A stretch of DNA of 64,000 nt from Natronolimnobius baerhuensis (GTDB lineage Archaea; Halobacteriota; Halobacteria; Halobacteriales; Natrialbaceae). The notes under the pieces were generated by a model. That model made no database searches, was not told the origin of the DNA, and saw nothing but the letters and a program-made list of their open reading frames with translations. Location: NCBI RefSeq assembly GCF_002177135.1, contig NZ_MWPH01000001.1, forward strand, positions 124,001-188,000, written 5' to 3'. This document shows positions 8,740 through 17,423 of this stretch, one piece after another; the stretch's first letter is position 1, and every line of letters starts with the position of its first letter. The position numbers were made by a program, and so were the translations under genes.

Positions 8740-9393
8740 ATGATTCCACTCTTGCATGATTTCACGGGGCAGACGGTACTCGTTGTCGGCGGCGGAGCGG
8801 TCGGTGCGCGCAAGGCTCGCCGGTTCGCCCGCGAAGCCGACGTAATCGTCGTCAGCCCCGAGTTTGCAGACCGCGACTTTGGCGGCGCGACACGCATCCG
8901 GGCTGCACCCGACCCCGACGAGATCGACGGCTGGCTCGAGCGCACTGCGCCCGCGCTGGTCGTCGCGGCGACGGACGATGAGGCGATCAACGAGGCCCTC
9001 GAGTCGGCGGCGCAAGCTCGTGGCTGTCTCGTCAACCGCGCAGATCGGTCGGGCGGTCGCGATCCCGGGAGCGTCGTCGTGCCGGCGACGGTTCGAGACG
9101 ATCCGGTTGTGGTCGCAGTTGCGACTGGCGGGACGGCGCCGACGCTCAGTGCGTATCTCCGCGATGAGATTGAGGAGACGGTCTCGGGAGCCGGGGAAAT
9201 GGCGATGTGTCTGGCGGAATTGCGTGCAGACCTCAAATCACAAAACGTGTCCCCTGCGCGGCGACGGAAACTCCTCGCTGCGGTTACTGGGTCTCCGGAA
9301 CTTTGGACAGCTTTACGTAAGGGCACCCCCAAAGCTTGCCAAGTGATCGAGGACGTGCTCGGTGAAGAGGACTCTGGGGGTGACAGCACGTGA
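8740..9393 (+). CDS. Precorrin-2 dehydrogenase / siroheme synthase N-terminal-type protein
   Basis: A 217-residue protein with an N-terminal Rossmann fold, 'VLVVGGGAVGARKA' (about 13-26), followed by the CysG-N middle signature 'LVNRADRSGGRDPGSVVVPATV' region and a small C-terminal helical dimerisation domain. This is the stand-alone precorrin-2 oxidase module that makes sirohydrochlorin with NAD+ and may also chelate iron, leading to siroheme and, in archaea, to heme by the siroheme-dependent route. It overlaps hemA by four bases (GTGA), so both steps are co-expressed. The methyltransferase domain of full CysG is absent, as usual in archaea. Confidence 0.92.
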   Translation: MIPLLHDFTGQTVLVVGGGAVGARKARRFAREADVIVVSPEFADRDFGGATRIRAAPDPDEIDGWLERTAPALVVAATDDEAINEALESAAQARGCLVNRADRSGGRDPGSVVVPATVRDDPVVVAVATGGTAPTLSAYLRDEIEETVSGAGEMAMCLAELRADLKSQNVSPARRRKLLAAVTGSPELWTALRKGTPKACQVIEDVLGEEDSGGDST

Positions 9394-10718
9394 TGCCAAC
9401 TGGCGTTATCGCTGCCGCACGCGTCACACACGCAAGTGGTTCCGTCGATGAACTCGCTGCCGTTAGTCCCGACAACCAACGGAGTGCCGTTGCACAGCTT
9501 CACACCGTACCCGACATTGAGGAGGCATACGTCCTCTCGACGTGCAATCGGGTCGAGGTGTACGTCGTCAGTCCCACTGCCGGCGTCGGCCGGGCCGCAC
9601 TCGAGGAGTTTTTCGGCCCCGCTGACGACGAGTCGGTCGTCTATACGGACCACGACGAAAGCCTGCAACACCTGCTGCGGGTCGCAACCGGCCTCGAGTC
9701 GGTCGTCCTCGGTGAGGACCAGATTATTGGGCAGGTCCGCGACGCCTACGAGGACGCCCGCGAGGCAGACGGTATCGGCTCGATGCTCGAGGCGGCCGTC
9801 ACGAAGGCGATTCACGTCGGCGAACGCGCGCGGACGGAAACCGAAATCAACGAAGGCATCGTCTCGCTTGGCTCCGCTGCGACGAGTCTCGCCGCCCGCG
9901 ATGTCAACCTCGAGGGGGCAACCGCACTCGTCGTCGGCGCTGGCGAAATGGGCCAACTTGCTGGTCGCAGCCTCGTCGACAACGGTGTCGAGACGCTACT
10001 GGTCGCAAACCGGACCGTCGACCGCGCCGACCATCTCGCGCGTGAACTCGCGGCTGACGGGACAACGACTGACGCGATTCCGCTCGAGGCGCTGTCGACG
10101 GTGACGCCAACTGCAGATATCGTCGTCACAGCGACCGGCAGCACTGAGCCAGTGCTCACCGAACCAGCGTTCGACGACGACGGCTCGACACAGATCGTCG
10201 TCGACCTCGGCCAGCCACGAGACGTGGCCCCAGCTGTCGACTCGCTCTCGTCCGTGACCGTCCACGACCTCGATGACCTCGAGTCGATCACGGATGAAAC
10301 GCGCGAGCAACGCGCCGACGCGGCGCGTGAGGTCGAAGCTATGATCGACCACGAGTTCGACGTGCTCTGCGAGCAGTACAAGCGCGCCCGCGCGGACGAG
10401 GTTATCGCCGCGATGTACGAGTCCGCCGAACGGATGAAACAGCGCGAACTCGAGACTGCGTTCTCGAAACTCGAGGCCAACGGCGACGACCTGTCGCCGG
10501 GCCAACGCGAGATCATCGAGTCGATGGCTGATGCGCTCGTCAGTCAGTTGCTCGCGCCGCCGACCAAGAGCCTGCGTGATGCAGCGGCCGAGGACGACTG
10601 GAGTACGATCAACACAGCGTTGCAACTGTTTGATCCCGACTTTCAGGAAGATACCATGCAGTCATCGCTGTTTACGACAGGTGGCTCCGTCGGCGTCGGC
10701 ACGGCGGACGACGACTAA
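9390..10718 (+). CDS. hemA: Glutamyl-tRNA reductase
   Basis: A 442-residue HemA. The catalytic Cys is in 'VLSTCNRVEVYV' (C52), the 'ATGLESVVLGEDQIIGQVRDAY' signature follows, the NADPH-binding 'ALVVGAGEMGQLAG' is near residue 180, and a long C-terminal helical dimerisation domain ends the protein. It reduces glutamyl-tRNA(Glu) to glutamate-1-semialdehyde, the first committed step of tetrapyrrole synthesis. GTG 9390 or the adjacent ATG 9393 is the start; the GTG overlaps the TGA of the precorrin-2 dehydrogenase gene, so translation is coupled. The pair is the typical haloarchaeal tetrapyrrole operon. Confidence 0.97.
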   Translation: MMPTGVIAAARVTHASGSVDELAAVSPDNQRSAVAQLHTVPDIEEAYVLSTCNRVEVYVVSPTAGVGRAALEEFFGPADDESVVYTDHDESLQHLLRVATGLESVVLGEDQIIGQVRDAYEDAREADGIGSMLEAAVTKAIHVGERARTETEINEGIVSLGSAATSLAARDVNLEGATALVVGAGEMGQLAGRSLVDNGVETLLVANRTVDRADHLARELAADGTTTDAIPLEALSTVTPTADIVVTATGSTEPVLTEPAFDDDGSTQIVVDLGQPRDVAPAVDSLSSVTVHDLDDLESITDETREQRADAAREVEAMIDHEFDVLCEQYKRARADEVIAAMYESAERMKQRELETAFSKLEANGDDLSPGQREIIESMADALVSQLLAPPTKSLRDAAAEDDWSTINTALQLFDPDFQEDTMQSSLFTTGGSVGVGTADDD

Positions 10719-10855
10719 CTGTCTGTTACTCACTTCGATTTCGTTCGCCTTGCCCGAAATTGTTGTCTCGAGGCCGCTCACACTGTTGAACCGACTATCG
10801 CTGACGGACCGGCCGTGGCACAATGATTATTTGAGTGGGTTCCGTTCGCCAGCAC

Positions 10856-11137
10856 ATGGGAGAGTTACTATCTGACGAGGAGATCGAGACAGAACTGCCC
10901 GAGAGCTGGTCGCGCGAGGACGACGAAGTCGTTCGTACCTACGAGTTCGACGATTATCTCCACGGCGTCAACTTCGCCCAGATGGTCGGCGAAATCGCCG
11001 AATCGCAGGTCCATCATCCTGAGATCATCATCGGCTACAAAACGGTCGAGATTCGACTCACCTCCCACGAGGAAGGCGGCATCACCGACGCCGACCTCGA
11101 GATGGCAGACCTGATCGAATCCGAACGAGACGCCTGA
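10856..11137 (+). CDS. 4a-hydroxytetrahydrobiopterin dehydratase (pterin-4a-carbinolamine dehydratase)
   Basis: A 93-residue protein from ATG 10856 (an upstream in-frame start at 10835 adds seven residues). It shows the PCD fold signature: 'YEFDDYLHGVNFAQMVGEIAE', the catalytic 'HHPEI' and the strand 'KTVEIRLTSHEEGGIT'. The enzyme dehydrates 4a-hydroxytetrahydropterin during recycling of the pterin cofactor of aromatic amino-acid hydroxylases. No hydroxylase gene is in the window. Family members in haloarchaea are often stand-alone. Confidence 0.93.
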   Translation: MGELLSDEEIETELPESWSREDDEVVRTYEFDDYLHGVNFAQMVGEIAESQVHHPEIIIGYKTVEIRLTSHEEGGITDADLEMADLIESERDA

Positions 11138-11258
11138 ACGGTCCAAAGCGTCATTTTTGCGGCTTTCTGCTCGTGTCTGGATTCGCACGGAGCGAGCGCA
11201 AGCGCCGCTGCAGTTGCAACCGTAACGCCGACAGGTGTGGCTGATATCAGACTCCGGT

Positions 11259-11642
11259 ATGAACGGGCAGTACGTCTTCGCCGTTCGCGTCCGTCTCGAG
11301 CCCGCACAGGAGGGGATCAGCCTCGAGCCGGGCAGCGCCGAGCCGAGGGTGACCGTCTTTCGTGAGGCACCGGAGCCGGGCAGCGAGGGGTGGCTGTTCT
11401 TCCGGAACACGCTCTGGCACGGCGAGGTGTCGGATCAGGATCACGCCCGCCGACTCGCCGAGGAGTGGCTGGACCTGCCGGTCGTCTCGGTCGACTTTCG
11501 CGAACTCCAGGTCGACGAGGCGTACTTCGAGGCGATGAACGCAGCAATCGCGGAGGATCTCGAGGCGTTCAACGCCGACAACGTCAGCGAAGTTCGCTCG
11601 AAGTATCTCGGCTCGAGTATTCGGGTGACTGAGGAGATATAG
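11259..11642 (+). CDS. LWR-salt family protein
   Basis: A 127-residue acidic protein from ATG 11259. It begins 'MNGQYVFAVRVRLEP' and carries 'WLFFRNTLWHGEVSD' at about residues 45-59, which corresponds to the LWR motif that names this halophile-restricted family; here the Arg of LWR is His. The C-terminal half is helical and ends with 'RSKYLGSSIRVTEEI'. No membrane segment, no known catalytic motif. Function unknown; it lies between a pterin dehydratase and a HAD phosphatase without overlap. Confidence 0.82.
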   Translation: MNGQYVFAVRVRLEPAQEGISLEPGSAEPRVTVFREAPEPGSEGWLFFRNTLWHGEVSDQDHARRLAEEWLDLPVVSVDFRELQVDEAYFEAMNAAIAEDLEAFNADNVSEVRSKYLGSSIRVTEEI

Positions 11643-11707
11643 CGACAGGGAGCAGTTGTCCGTAACCGATACGCATTTACTCACGACGGCCGTACAGTTG
11701 TGTCCGA

Positions 11708-12355
11708 ATGGTCTCCGAGTATGACTTTTGGCTGCTCGATCTCGACGGCACGCTGGTCGACGTCGACTGGTCCTACACCCGCGAGGTGTTCGACCGGGTC
11801 GGCGATAGCCTCGGCCGTGAGTTCACGGACCGTGAGGCCGAGATCCTCTGGAACGGTCTGACCGGCTCTCGTGACCACCAACTTCGCGAGTGGGGGATCG
11901 ACCCTGCTTCCTTCTGGGAGTCGTTTCACGCTAACGAGGACCCGATGGTGCGGGCCGAACAGACCTACCTCCACCCCGACGCCGAGTTCGTCGCCGACCT
12001 CGAGGAACCCGTTGGCCTCGTCACCCACTGCCAGGAGTTTCTCGCAGAGCCGGTCTTAGAGCATGTCGGCATTCGCGACTGGTTCGACGCGCGCCTATGC
12101 TGTACCGAAGAGACGGGTTGGAAGCCGAATCCCGAACCCGTCGAGCAGGTCATGGCAGACCTCGGGGTTGCAGGCAACGGGGCACAGGGCGTGCTCGCTG
12201 GCGATGGCGCGTGTGACGTTGGGGCCGCCTGGAACGCCGGCCTCGATGCGATCCACGTTGAACGCCTCGGGCACGACCGGCGCGGTCGCTGCGTCCTTGG
12301 TGACTACCGCGTTCAGTCGTTCGACGAACTGTCGGCCTACTCGAGGACTGATTGA
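11708..12355 (+). CDS. HAD-superfamily phosphatase
   Basis: A 215-residue HAD hydrolase. Motif I is 'LLDLDGTLVDVD' (nucleophile D10, acid D12), motif II the Thr in 'GLVTHCQ', motif III the Lys in 'GWKPNPEPV' and motif IV 'GDGACDVGAA'. A helical cap lies between motifs I and II (subclass I). It should remove phosphate from a small metabolite such as phosphoglycolate or a sugar phosphate, but the substrate is not evident. Its last 19 bases overlap the convergent end of the next gene. Confidence 0.9.
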   Translation: MVSEYDFWLLDLDGTLVDVDWSYTREVFDRVGDSLGREFTDREAEILWNGLTGSRDHQLREWGIDPASFWESFHANEDPMVRAEQTYLHPDAEFVADLEEPVGLVTHCQEFLAEPVLEHVGIRDWFDARLCCTEETGWKPNPEPVEQVMADLGVAGNGAQGVLAGDGACDVGAAWNAGLDAIHVERLGHDRRGRCVLGDYRVQSFDELSAYSRTD

Positions 12356-13002
12356 GACCGTTCTTTCGTTGGCTGTAACTCCTCGTCGACCAGCGTCTCG
12401 TAGGCTCGGCGGAATCGCTCAGAGAGCGCCTGATGAGAGATGCCGAGTTCGTCCGCCAACTCCTCCATCGAAATGTTACGCGGAATCTCGAAGTAGCCAT
12501 ACTCGAGGGCTGCCTCGAGCGCTTCTCGCTGTTGTGGGGTCAGCCGTGTCTCTGGTTCTGCATACGCCGACACGTCGGTCACGCGCCGAAGGTCGGCGTT
12601 GACGCCACGGTCGACAAACTGGTCGTACGCGTCACAGAGCGCGTTTCGGTCGGGAAATCGGGCGCGAACCTGCCACCAGCCGTCGCTGCCCCAGGCCTCG
12701 AGCAGCGACCCGCCTTCCGCGAGGAGGTCATCACACAGGCGCTCGATGCCTCGCCCATCGAAAAATCGCATGTCGAATAAGTATCGCGAGTCGGTTTCGA
12801 CGAGTAAGTCGAACGTGTCGATGGTTGGGTCGCGTTCGAACGCCTGCTGTGCGCTCGCTCGGTCGATGCCGGAAACCCAGAGACAGGGCTGTGTCCCCGA
12901 GACTGACGACTCGATTTCGAACGTCGCGTCGGGGGCGTGCTCGAACGTCGTCTCGAGTATCGTGTCCGTGGCTGGGAGCCGGATCTCGGCTATTGTCGAC
13001 AT
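12337..13002 (-). CDS. Bat-type HTH_10 transcriptional regulator
   Basis: A 221-residue protein from ATG 13002. The N-terminal about 150 residues form the bacterioopsin-activator-like sensor region ('FELLVETDSRYLFDMRF'-like strands); the C-terminal HTH_10 domain runs from 'LTPQQREALEAALEYGYF' to 'SEELADELGISHQALSERFRRAYETL'-like helices, the signature of archaeal Bat/HTH-10 regulators. Expected to bind DNA and regulate transcription; the effector is unknown. The gene is convergent with and overlaps the HAD gene by 19 bases, and it is divergent to nothing. Targets cannot be told from context. Confidence 0.9.
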   Translation of the reverse strand: MSTIAEIRLPATDTILETTFEHAPDATFEIESSVSGTQPCLWVSGIDRASAQQAFERDPTIDTFDLLVETDSRYLFDMRFFDGRGIERLCDDLLAEGGSLLEAWGSDGWWQVRARFPDRNALCDAYDQFVDRGVNADLRRVTDVSAYAEPETRLTPQQREALEAALEYGYFEIPRNISMEELADELGISHQALSERFRRAYETLVDEELQPTKERSQSVLE

Positions 13003-13069
13003 CAAGCGTCATACATCAGCATACCCTAAAAACCGCTGTCCAGACAGTCCTGACTGTCCACTCGAGTTA

Positions 13070-14947
13070 TCAATCGTCGCTCGAGCGCCGACGCAACTCG
13101 TCGATGGTCTCGAGTGCTGACTCGAGTTCTCGAACGCCGGGTTTGTCGATCCGGTCAGGATTCGTCAGCACGCGGATGGATTGACTGCCAACGGGGACGA
13201 ATCCGAGGTCGAGTCGGTCGGCCGTTTCGCGCAGGCCGAGACCCGCATCTGCCTCTCCTGCGATAACCTTCCGTGCGGGACTTTCGTGGGCTCGCAAGCC
13301 GAGATCGAAGCCGTCGATTGCCTCGACGAGGTCGTGTCGCTCCACGCCGCGTTCCTCGGCAAGGTCGGCGATGGCCGCCCCGAGACTCGAGCGCAGGCCG
13401 GAGTCAGTGGTCCGGTTGACGAACCGGAGGTCGCGATCAACGAGAGCCGCCAGTTCGTCGATTTCGTTCGGGTTCCCTGCCTGGGCGATCAGTCCCCACT
13501 CGCGCTCCCACTCGCCGAGCGTCGTCGCCTCGAGCTCCCGCTCGAGCGGCCCGGCGACGACGGCCACGTCGGGGACGCCCTCGCGCAGTCGGCGCAGGCC
13601 AGGGCGCGAGCCAACCGAGAGATAGCGGGGATTCTCGAGGCGGTCGAGCACGCGATTGAGTGTTGGATCGTCCTCGCCGACGCCGAGCATCGTCGGCGGC
13701 CGAACGTCCGGCGAGAACAACTGGACGGTGACGGACTCGCCGGCCTCGAGATAGTCCGTCTCCGCGTCGACTTCGACAACGCCGTCGGCTTCGGCAAGGC
13801 TGGTCGTCGCGCCGGAACCTTTGTCGACGGGGTAGACGAGCGTCTCGCCGTCACCATCGTTGGTCAGGCCAACGGGTAATAGCAGGTGTCGACCCTCCTC
13901 GGAGCGCGCCTCTCGAGCCAGTCGACCCGAGACGGTCGCGGCTGCGGGTTCAGGGAGTCCGGCCGCTTCGCGGATCGCTGGCGCGACGAACGTTCGAAAG
14001 ACCATCATCGCTGAGACGGGATAGCCAGGGAGGCCGACGTACGCCGACGACTCGAGTCGGCCGACGAGCATCGGTTTGCCGGGTTTGACGCTGACGCCAT
14101 GCAACAGGAGTTCGCCCTGCTCTTCGATGACGCGGTAGATCACGTCGACTGCGCTCGCGCTTGTTGAACCCGACGAAAGCACGAGATCACACTCGTTGGC
14201 AGCCTCCCGCAGAACGCGCTCCATCTCGTCTTGGTCGTCGCCCGCGTGGGGGTAGAGAACGGCCTCTCCGCCTGCATCCTCGACGCCCGCGGCGATGGTG
14301 TAGCTGTTGACGTCGTATATTTCGCCGCGAGCGCTGTCGACATCGTTTCCCGGCCGAACGAGTTCGTCGCCCGTTGAGACGATACCCACTTTTGGTGGCG
14401 CACGGACGGGAACCTCGTCGATCCCGAGCGCAGAAAGGAGGCCGATATCTCGCGGCGTAATCCGCGTTCCGGGGCCCAGTGCCCGCTCGCCCGCAGCCAC
14501 GTCTGCGCCTGCGAACATGACGTTATCTCCGGGTGCAACCGACGTTCGAACCAATACGTCGCCGTTCTCGTCGACATCGGTGCGCTCAACCGCCACCATC
14601 GCATCCGCGCCCTCGGGCATCACCGCTCCCGTCGAAATCTCGACGGCCTGTCCGGACTCGAGCGCCACGTCCGGTTCCTCGCCGGCATGTACTTCGCCAA
14701 CGAGTTCCAGGCGCGCGGGGTCGGCCTCGTCAGCGCCGAACGTGTCACGCGCGGCCAGCGCGTAGCCGTCGAGACTTGCCCGGTCGAACCCCGGCACGTC
14801 GAGTTCGGCATCGAGTCGTGCGAGCAGTACCCGGCCGCGGGCCTCTGCGAGCGATACCCGGTCGACGCCACCCTCGAGCGAGAGCGAGTCGAGTGCCTCG
14901 CGTGCCGCAGTGGGTGAGGCGAGATCGCGAAACTCCTTGCGGTCCAT
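13070..14947 (-). CDS. moeA: Molybdopterin molybdotransferase MoeA fused to a PBP-like domain
   Basis: A 625-residue protein from ATG 14947 (upstream codons to 15004 are not coding-like). Residues 1 to about 405 are a complete MoeA: 'RASLDGYALAARDTFG', 'TGAVMPEGADAMVAVE', 'VGIVSTGDELV', 'LSSGSTSASAVDVIYRV' and 'GKPMLVGRL'. Residues about 420-620 are a periplasmic-binding-protein-like domain ('RPGLRRLREGVPDVAVVAG', 'LIAQAGNPNEI', 'RFVNRTTDSGLRSSL', 'EADAGLGLRETADRL'). MoeA inserts molybdate (or tungstate) into adenylylated molybdopterin. The extra domain is recurrent in archaea and may sense the oxyanion or cofactor; this is inference. A second MoeA lies 0.5 kb away on the same strand. Confidence 0.93.
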   Translation of the reverse strand: MDRKEFRDLASPTAAREALDSLSLEGGVDRVSLAEARGRVLLARLDAELDVPGFDRASLDGYALAARDTFGADEADPARLELVGEVHAGEEPDVALESGQAVEISTGAVMPEGADAMVAVERTDVDENGDVLVRTSVAPGDNVMFAGADVAAGERALGPGTRITPRDIGLLSALGIDEVPVRAPPKVGIVSTGDELVRPGNDVDSARGEIYDVNSYTIAAGVEDAGGEAVLYPHAGDDQDEMERVLREAANECDLVLSSGSTSASAVDVIYRVIEEQGELLLHGVSVKPGKPMLVGRLESSAYVGLPGYPVSAMMVFRTFVAPAIREAAGLPEPAAATVSGRLAREARSEEGRHLLLPVGLTNDGDGETLVYPVDKGSGATTSLAEADGVVEVDAETDYLEAGESVTVQLFSPDVRPPTMLGVGEDDPTLNRVLDRLENPRYLSVGSRPGLRRLREGVPDVAVVAGPLERELEATTLGEWEREWGLIAQAGNPNEIDELAALVDRDLRFVNRTTDSGLRSSLGAAIADLAEERGVERHDLVEAIDGFDLGLRAHESPARKVIAGEADAGLGLRETADRLDLGFVPVGSQSIRVLTNPDRIDKPGVRELESALETIDELRRRSSDD

Positions 14948-15108
14948 AGCGGGTTGTTGGGACTCGAGGCTATAGTAGCCACTGCAAGTCGACACACAGT
15001 GCACACGAGGACGTCATACCGCACGAATCTACTGGATTTTTGTTCAGGTCCGAGTCACGATTTGCGGGATATAGGTGGATTTTTATGATAGACAGCGAAT
15101 CTTGTGGT

Positions 15109-15423
15109 ATGGCTACCCATGGCTCTCGGAACGGGGCAACAGGGGGTTCTCGTCCCACTCTTCTCGCGTTGGATCTGCCACAGTTCTCGCGATTGAGTTG
15201 GGAACTCGGCGCACGGCTACTCGACGACGATGCAACGTGTCACAGCAAGTGGGAACGGACCGGCAGCACATGGCGACTCTCGATTTTCCGCGTCGAAACG
15301 AATACGGCCGTTGTTCGGGTCCAAACGCCCGTCGGCCGCGAACGCTTCTACACCATCGCCGAACTCGACCTCGAGGCAGTTATTCCTGAACTCGAGGCTG
15401 CAGCGCACTGGCAGCGCGTCTAA
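15109..15423 (+). CDS. Uncharacterised haloarchaeal protein between the two moeA genes
   Basis: A 104-residue protein from ATG 15109; an in-frame ATG at 15085 would add eight residues. It has haloarchaeal codon use and reads as alternating strands: 'LSWELGARLLDDDATCHSKW', 'TWRLSIFRVETNTAVVRVQ' and a helix ending 'VIPELEAAAHWQRV'. No recognised family, membrane segment or catalytic motif. It is read on the plus strand in the gap between the two minus-strand moeA genes, breaking what would otherwise be a two-gene operon. An A/T-rich stretch (about 15068-15085) could supply its TATA box. Confidence 0.55.
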   Translation: MATHGSRNGATGGSRPTLLALDLPQFSRLSWELGARLLDDDATCHSKWERTGSTWRLSIFRVETNTAVVRVQTPVGRERFYTIAELDLEAVIPELEAAAHWQRV

Positions 15424-15459
15424 TCTCTGCCTGTTCCACACGATAGCTCGGAACTGTCG

Positions 15460-16779
15460 TTAGCTAGTTGGCTCCCAGTCCTGCACAGCAACCGTCTCGC
15501 CAGCCGGAATCCCCTCGAGTGCATCGTCAACGACGACCCAGCCATCCGCGAGTGCGACGCTCGAGAGGACGCCCGAGCCGCTGGCCCGCGTTGGCGTCGC
15601 TGCGTACTGCGGTTCACCGTCGTCGATGTCGTCGGCATCGCGGGCCTCGAGTTGCACGCGGGCGAACGTCCTGGTCCCGGGTTCGCTCGGAATCTTGCGC
15701 TCGAGGACGGCCTGTGTCGTCGGGTGGGGTGCTGGCTCGGTGCCCTCGAGCCATTGGAGGACGGGTCGGAGGAACTGGACGGCGTTGACGATGCAGGCGA
15801 CTGGGTAGCCGGGCAGGGCGAGAACGGGCGTGTCCTCGACGATGCCGAGACAGACGGGATGGCCGGGTTTGAGCCCGACGCCGTGGACGAGCACCTCACC
15901 TACGTCGTCGATCACCTCCGGGAGCAGGTCGCGCTCGCCGACGGACGAGCCGCCGGTCGTGACGACGACGTCTTTCGTCAGATCGCGCTGAATCGCGACG
16001 CGTAGTGACTCGGGGTCGTCGGTAACAACGTCGCGGTAGGTTGCACGCGCGCCCCAGCGTTCGGCTAGCCGCGAGACGGTCAACCCGTTCGTCTCGATCA
16101 CTTCGCCCGGTTCGGGATCGCCCGCAACGAGTTCCTCGCCGGTGGGGATCACGCCGACGGTTGGCTGCGAGGCGGCGGCAACCCGGTCGTAGCCCGCCGA
16201 GCGAATCAGACCGAGATCCGACGGTCGAAGGTGATGCCCGGCATCGTAGAGGTGCTGGTCCGCCTCGATATCCTCGCCGATTGGGGCGACGTTTTCACCC
16301 TCGGCGACGGCATCTTCGACCTCGAGTTCGCCCGTTGCCTCGAGTTCGGTGACGTGCTCGATCATGACGACGGCGTCTGCGCCCTCGGGGAGCGCGCTCC
16401 CGGTATGGACACGCGCGGCGGTGTTCGGGTTGACAGTGGCGGCTGCACCGACGCCATCCGTCACTCGAAGTAGTTCTGGTGACCGGGCACTTGCGCCGAA
16501 CGTCTCTTCGGCGCGGACGGCGTAGCCATCCATTGCCGCACGCTCGTAGTGTGGGACGTTCTGGGCGGCCGTAATCGGCGCGGCGAGGACGCGCCCGTCT
16601 GCGCGCTCGAGGTCGATTGTTTCGGTTCCAGTCGCGGGTAGTCCTGCAGCACCGGCAGTGCTGTCTGCACCCTGTTCCGGCTGGGCGTCAACCGCCTCGC
16701 GGAAGATCTGTCGTGCCTCATCGACCGGGGTCCGCACTTTGAACCCCGATTCCGTGCGGTCGCTGTCTGGTCCGTTCAT
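15460..16779 (-). CDS. moeA: Molybdopterin molybdotransferase MoeA
   Basis: A 439-residue MoeA from ATG 16779 (or ATG 16788, three residues longer); the further upstream in-frame Arg-rich translation is not coding-like. Landmarks: 'YERAAMDGYAVRAEETFG', 'TGSALPEGADAVVMIEH', 'VGVIPTGEELVAG', 'VVTTGGSSVGERDLL' and 'GHPVCLGIV'. It catalyses molybdate ligation to AMP-molybdopterin. It has no C-terminal extension, unlike the downstream paralogue, so the two may be specialised (for example Mo versus W) or may work as a heterodimer, as suggested for archaeal MoeA pairs. Its promoter region is shared with the divergent hsp20 gene. Confidence 0.94.
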   Translation of the reverse strand: MNGPDSDRTESGFKVRTPVDEARQIFREAVDAQPEQGADSTAGAAGLPATGTETIDLERADGRVLAAPITAAQNVPHYERAAMDGYAVRAEETFGASARSPELLRVTDGVGAAATVNPNTAARVHTGSALPEGADAVVMIEHVTELEATGELEVEDAVAEGENVAPIGEDIEADQHLYDAGHHLRPSDLGLIRSAGYDRVAAASQPTVGVIPTGEELVAGDPEPGEVIETNGLTVSRLAERWGARATYRDVVTDDPESLRVAIQRDLTKDVVVTTGGSSVGERDLLPEVIDDVGEVLVHGVGLKPGHPVCLGIVEDTPVLALPGYPVACIVNAVQFLRPVLQWLEGTEPAPHPTTQAVLERKIPSEPGTRTFARVQLEARDADDIDDGEPQYAATPTRASGSGVLSSVALADGWVVVDDALEGIPAGETVAVQDWEPTS

Positions 16780-16883
16780 ACGCTGCATCGGGTCGGCCGA
16801 GGGCAAAAGCGTACGGGACACGTTGTTCGTTCTCATCGACCGCGACCGCGGGCTTTTTCGTATCGGCGTTCGAACGTGTATCC

Positions 16884-17357
16884 ATGTCAGCGCTTCGTGA
16901 CGCCTTGGGGACCCTCTCCGACGACGTCTTCTTCGATCTCTTAGAGAGCGACGAGGCGTATCTGCTGGTCCTCGACGTCCCCGGTATCTCCGCCGATTCA
17001 CTCGAGTTGACGGCCGACGACAGCCATCTCGAGATTACCGCGCGTCGAGCGAAATCCCTCCCCGATGAGTTCCAGTATCTCGAGGAAAATCGCTCGCTGT
17101 TTTTCGATGTTGAGCTCCCCGTGCCCGACGATGCACTCGCTCAGGAGGCCCAGGCCATGGTCGACCGTGGGGTCCTCGAACTGACGATTCCAAAGCGCAC
17201 GTCGACGACGGAGACGACCATCGACGTCGTTGACACCGACCAGTCAACGCGGAGTGAGACCGAAATCGAACCTGCGGCTGGATCGTCCCTCACAACTGAG
17301 ACCGAGAGTGACCCAGAAACTGACACCGAGGCCAATACCGAGACGGAATCCGGGTGA
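16884..17357 (+). CDS. Hsp20/alpha-crystallin small heat-shock protein
   Basis: A 157-residue protein. The alpha-crystallin domain spans about residues 24-110: 'YLLVLDVPGISADSLELTADDSHLEITARR' region in strands, then 'DRGVLELTIPKR', the conserved G-V-L motif. After it comes a Thr/Glu/Asp-rich disordered tail (about 112-157). It would hold unfolding proteins as an ATP-independent oligomeric chaperone. Divergent from moeA, with about 105 bases between starts. Its TGA stop is in the same reading frame as the following UbiB gene, which is relevant to that gene's missing start codon. Confidence 0.9.
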   Translation: MSALRDALGTLSDDVFFDLLESDEAYLLVLDVPGISADSLELTADDSHLEITARRAKSLPDEFQYLEENRSLFFDVELPVPDDALAQEAQAMVDRGVLELTIPKRTSTTETTIDVVDTDQSTRSETEIEPAAGSSLTTETESDPETDTEANTETESG

Positions 17358-17423
17358 CCTAGTCTGCTCTCGCTTCGTGCGTACAAACGATTCGTCATCG
17401 TTGCCTGGCAGTTTCTGCCCCTC

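Noticed and set aside
13181-13879. 232-codon plus-strand open frame
   Set aside because: Antisense to the PBP-like domain of the MoeA fusion; no family recognised.
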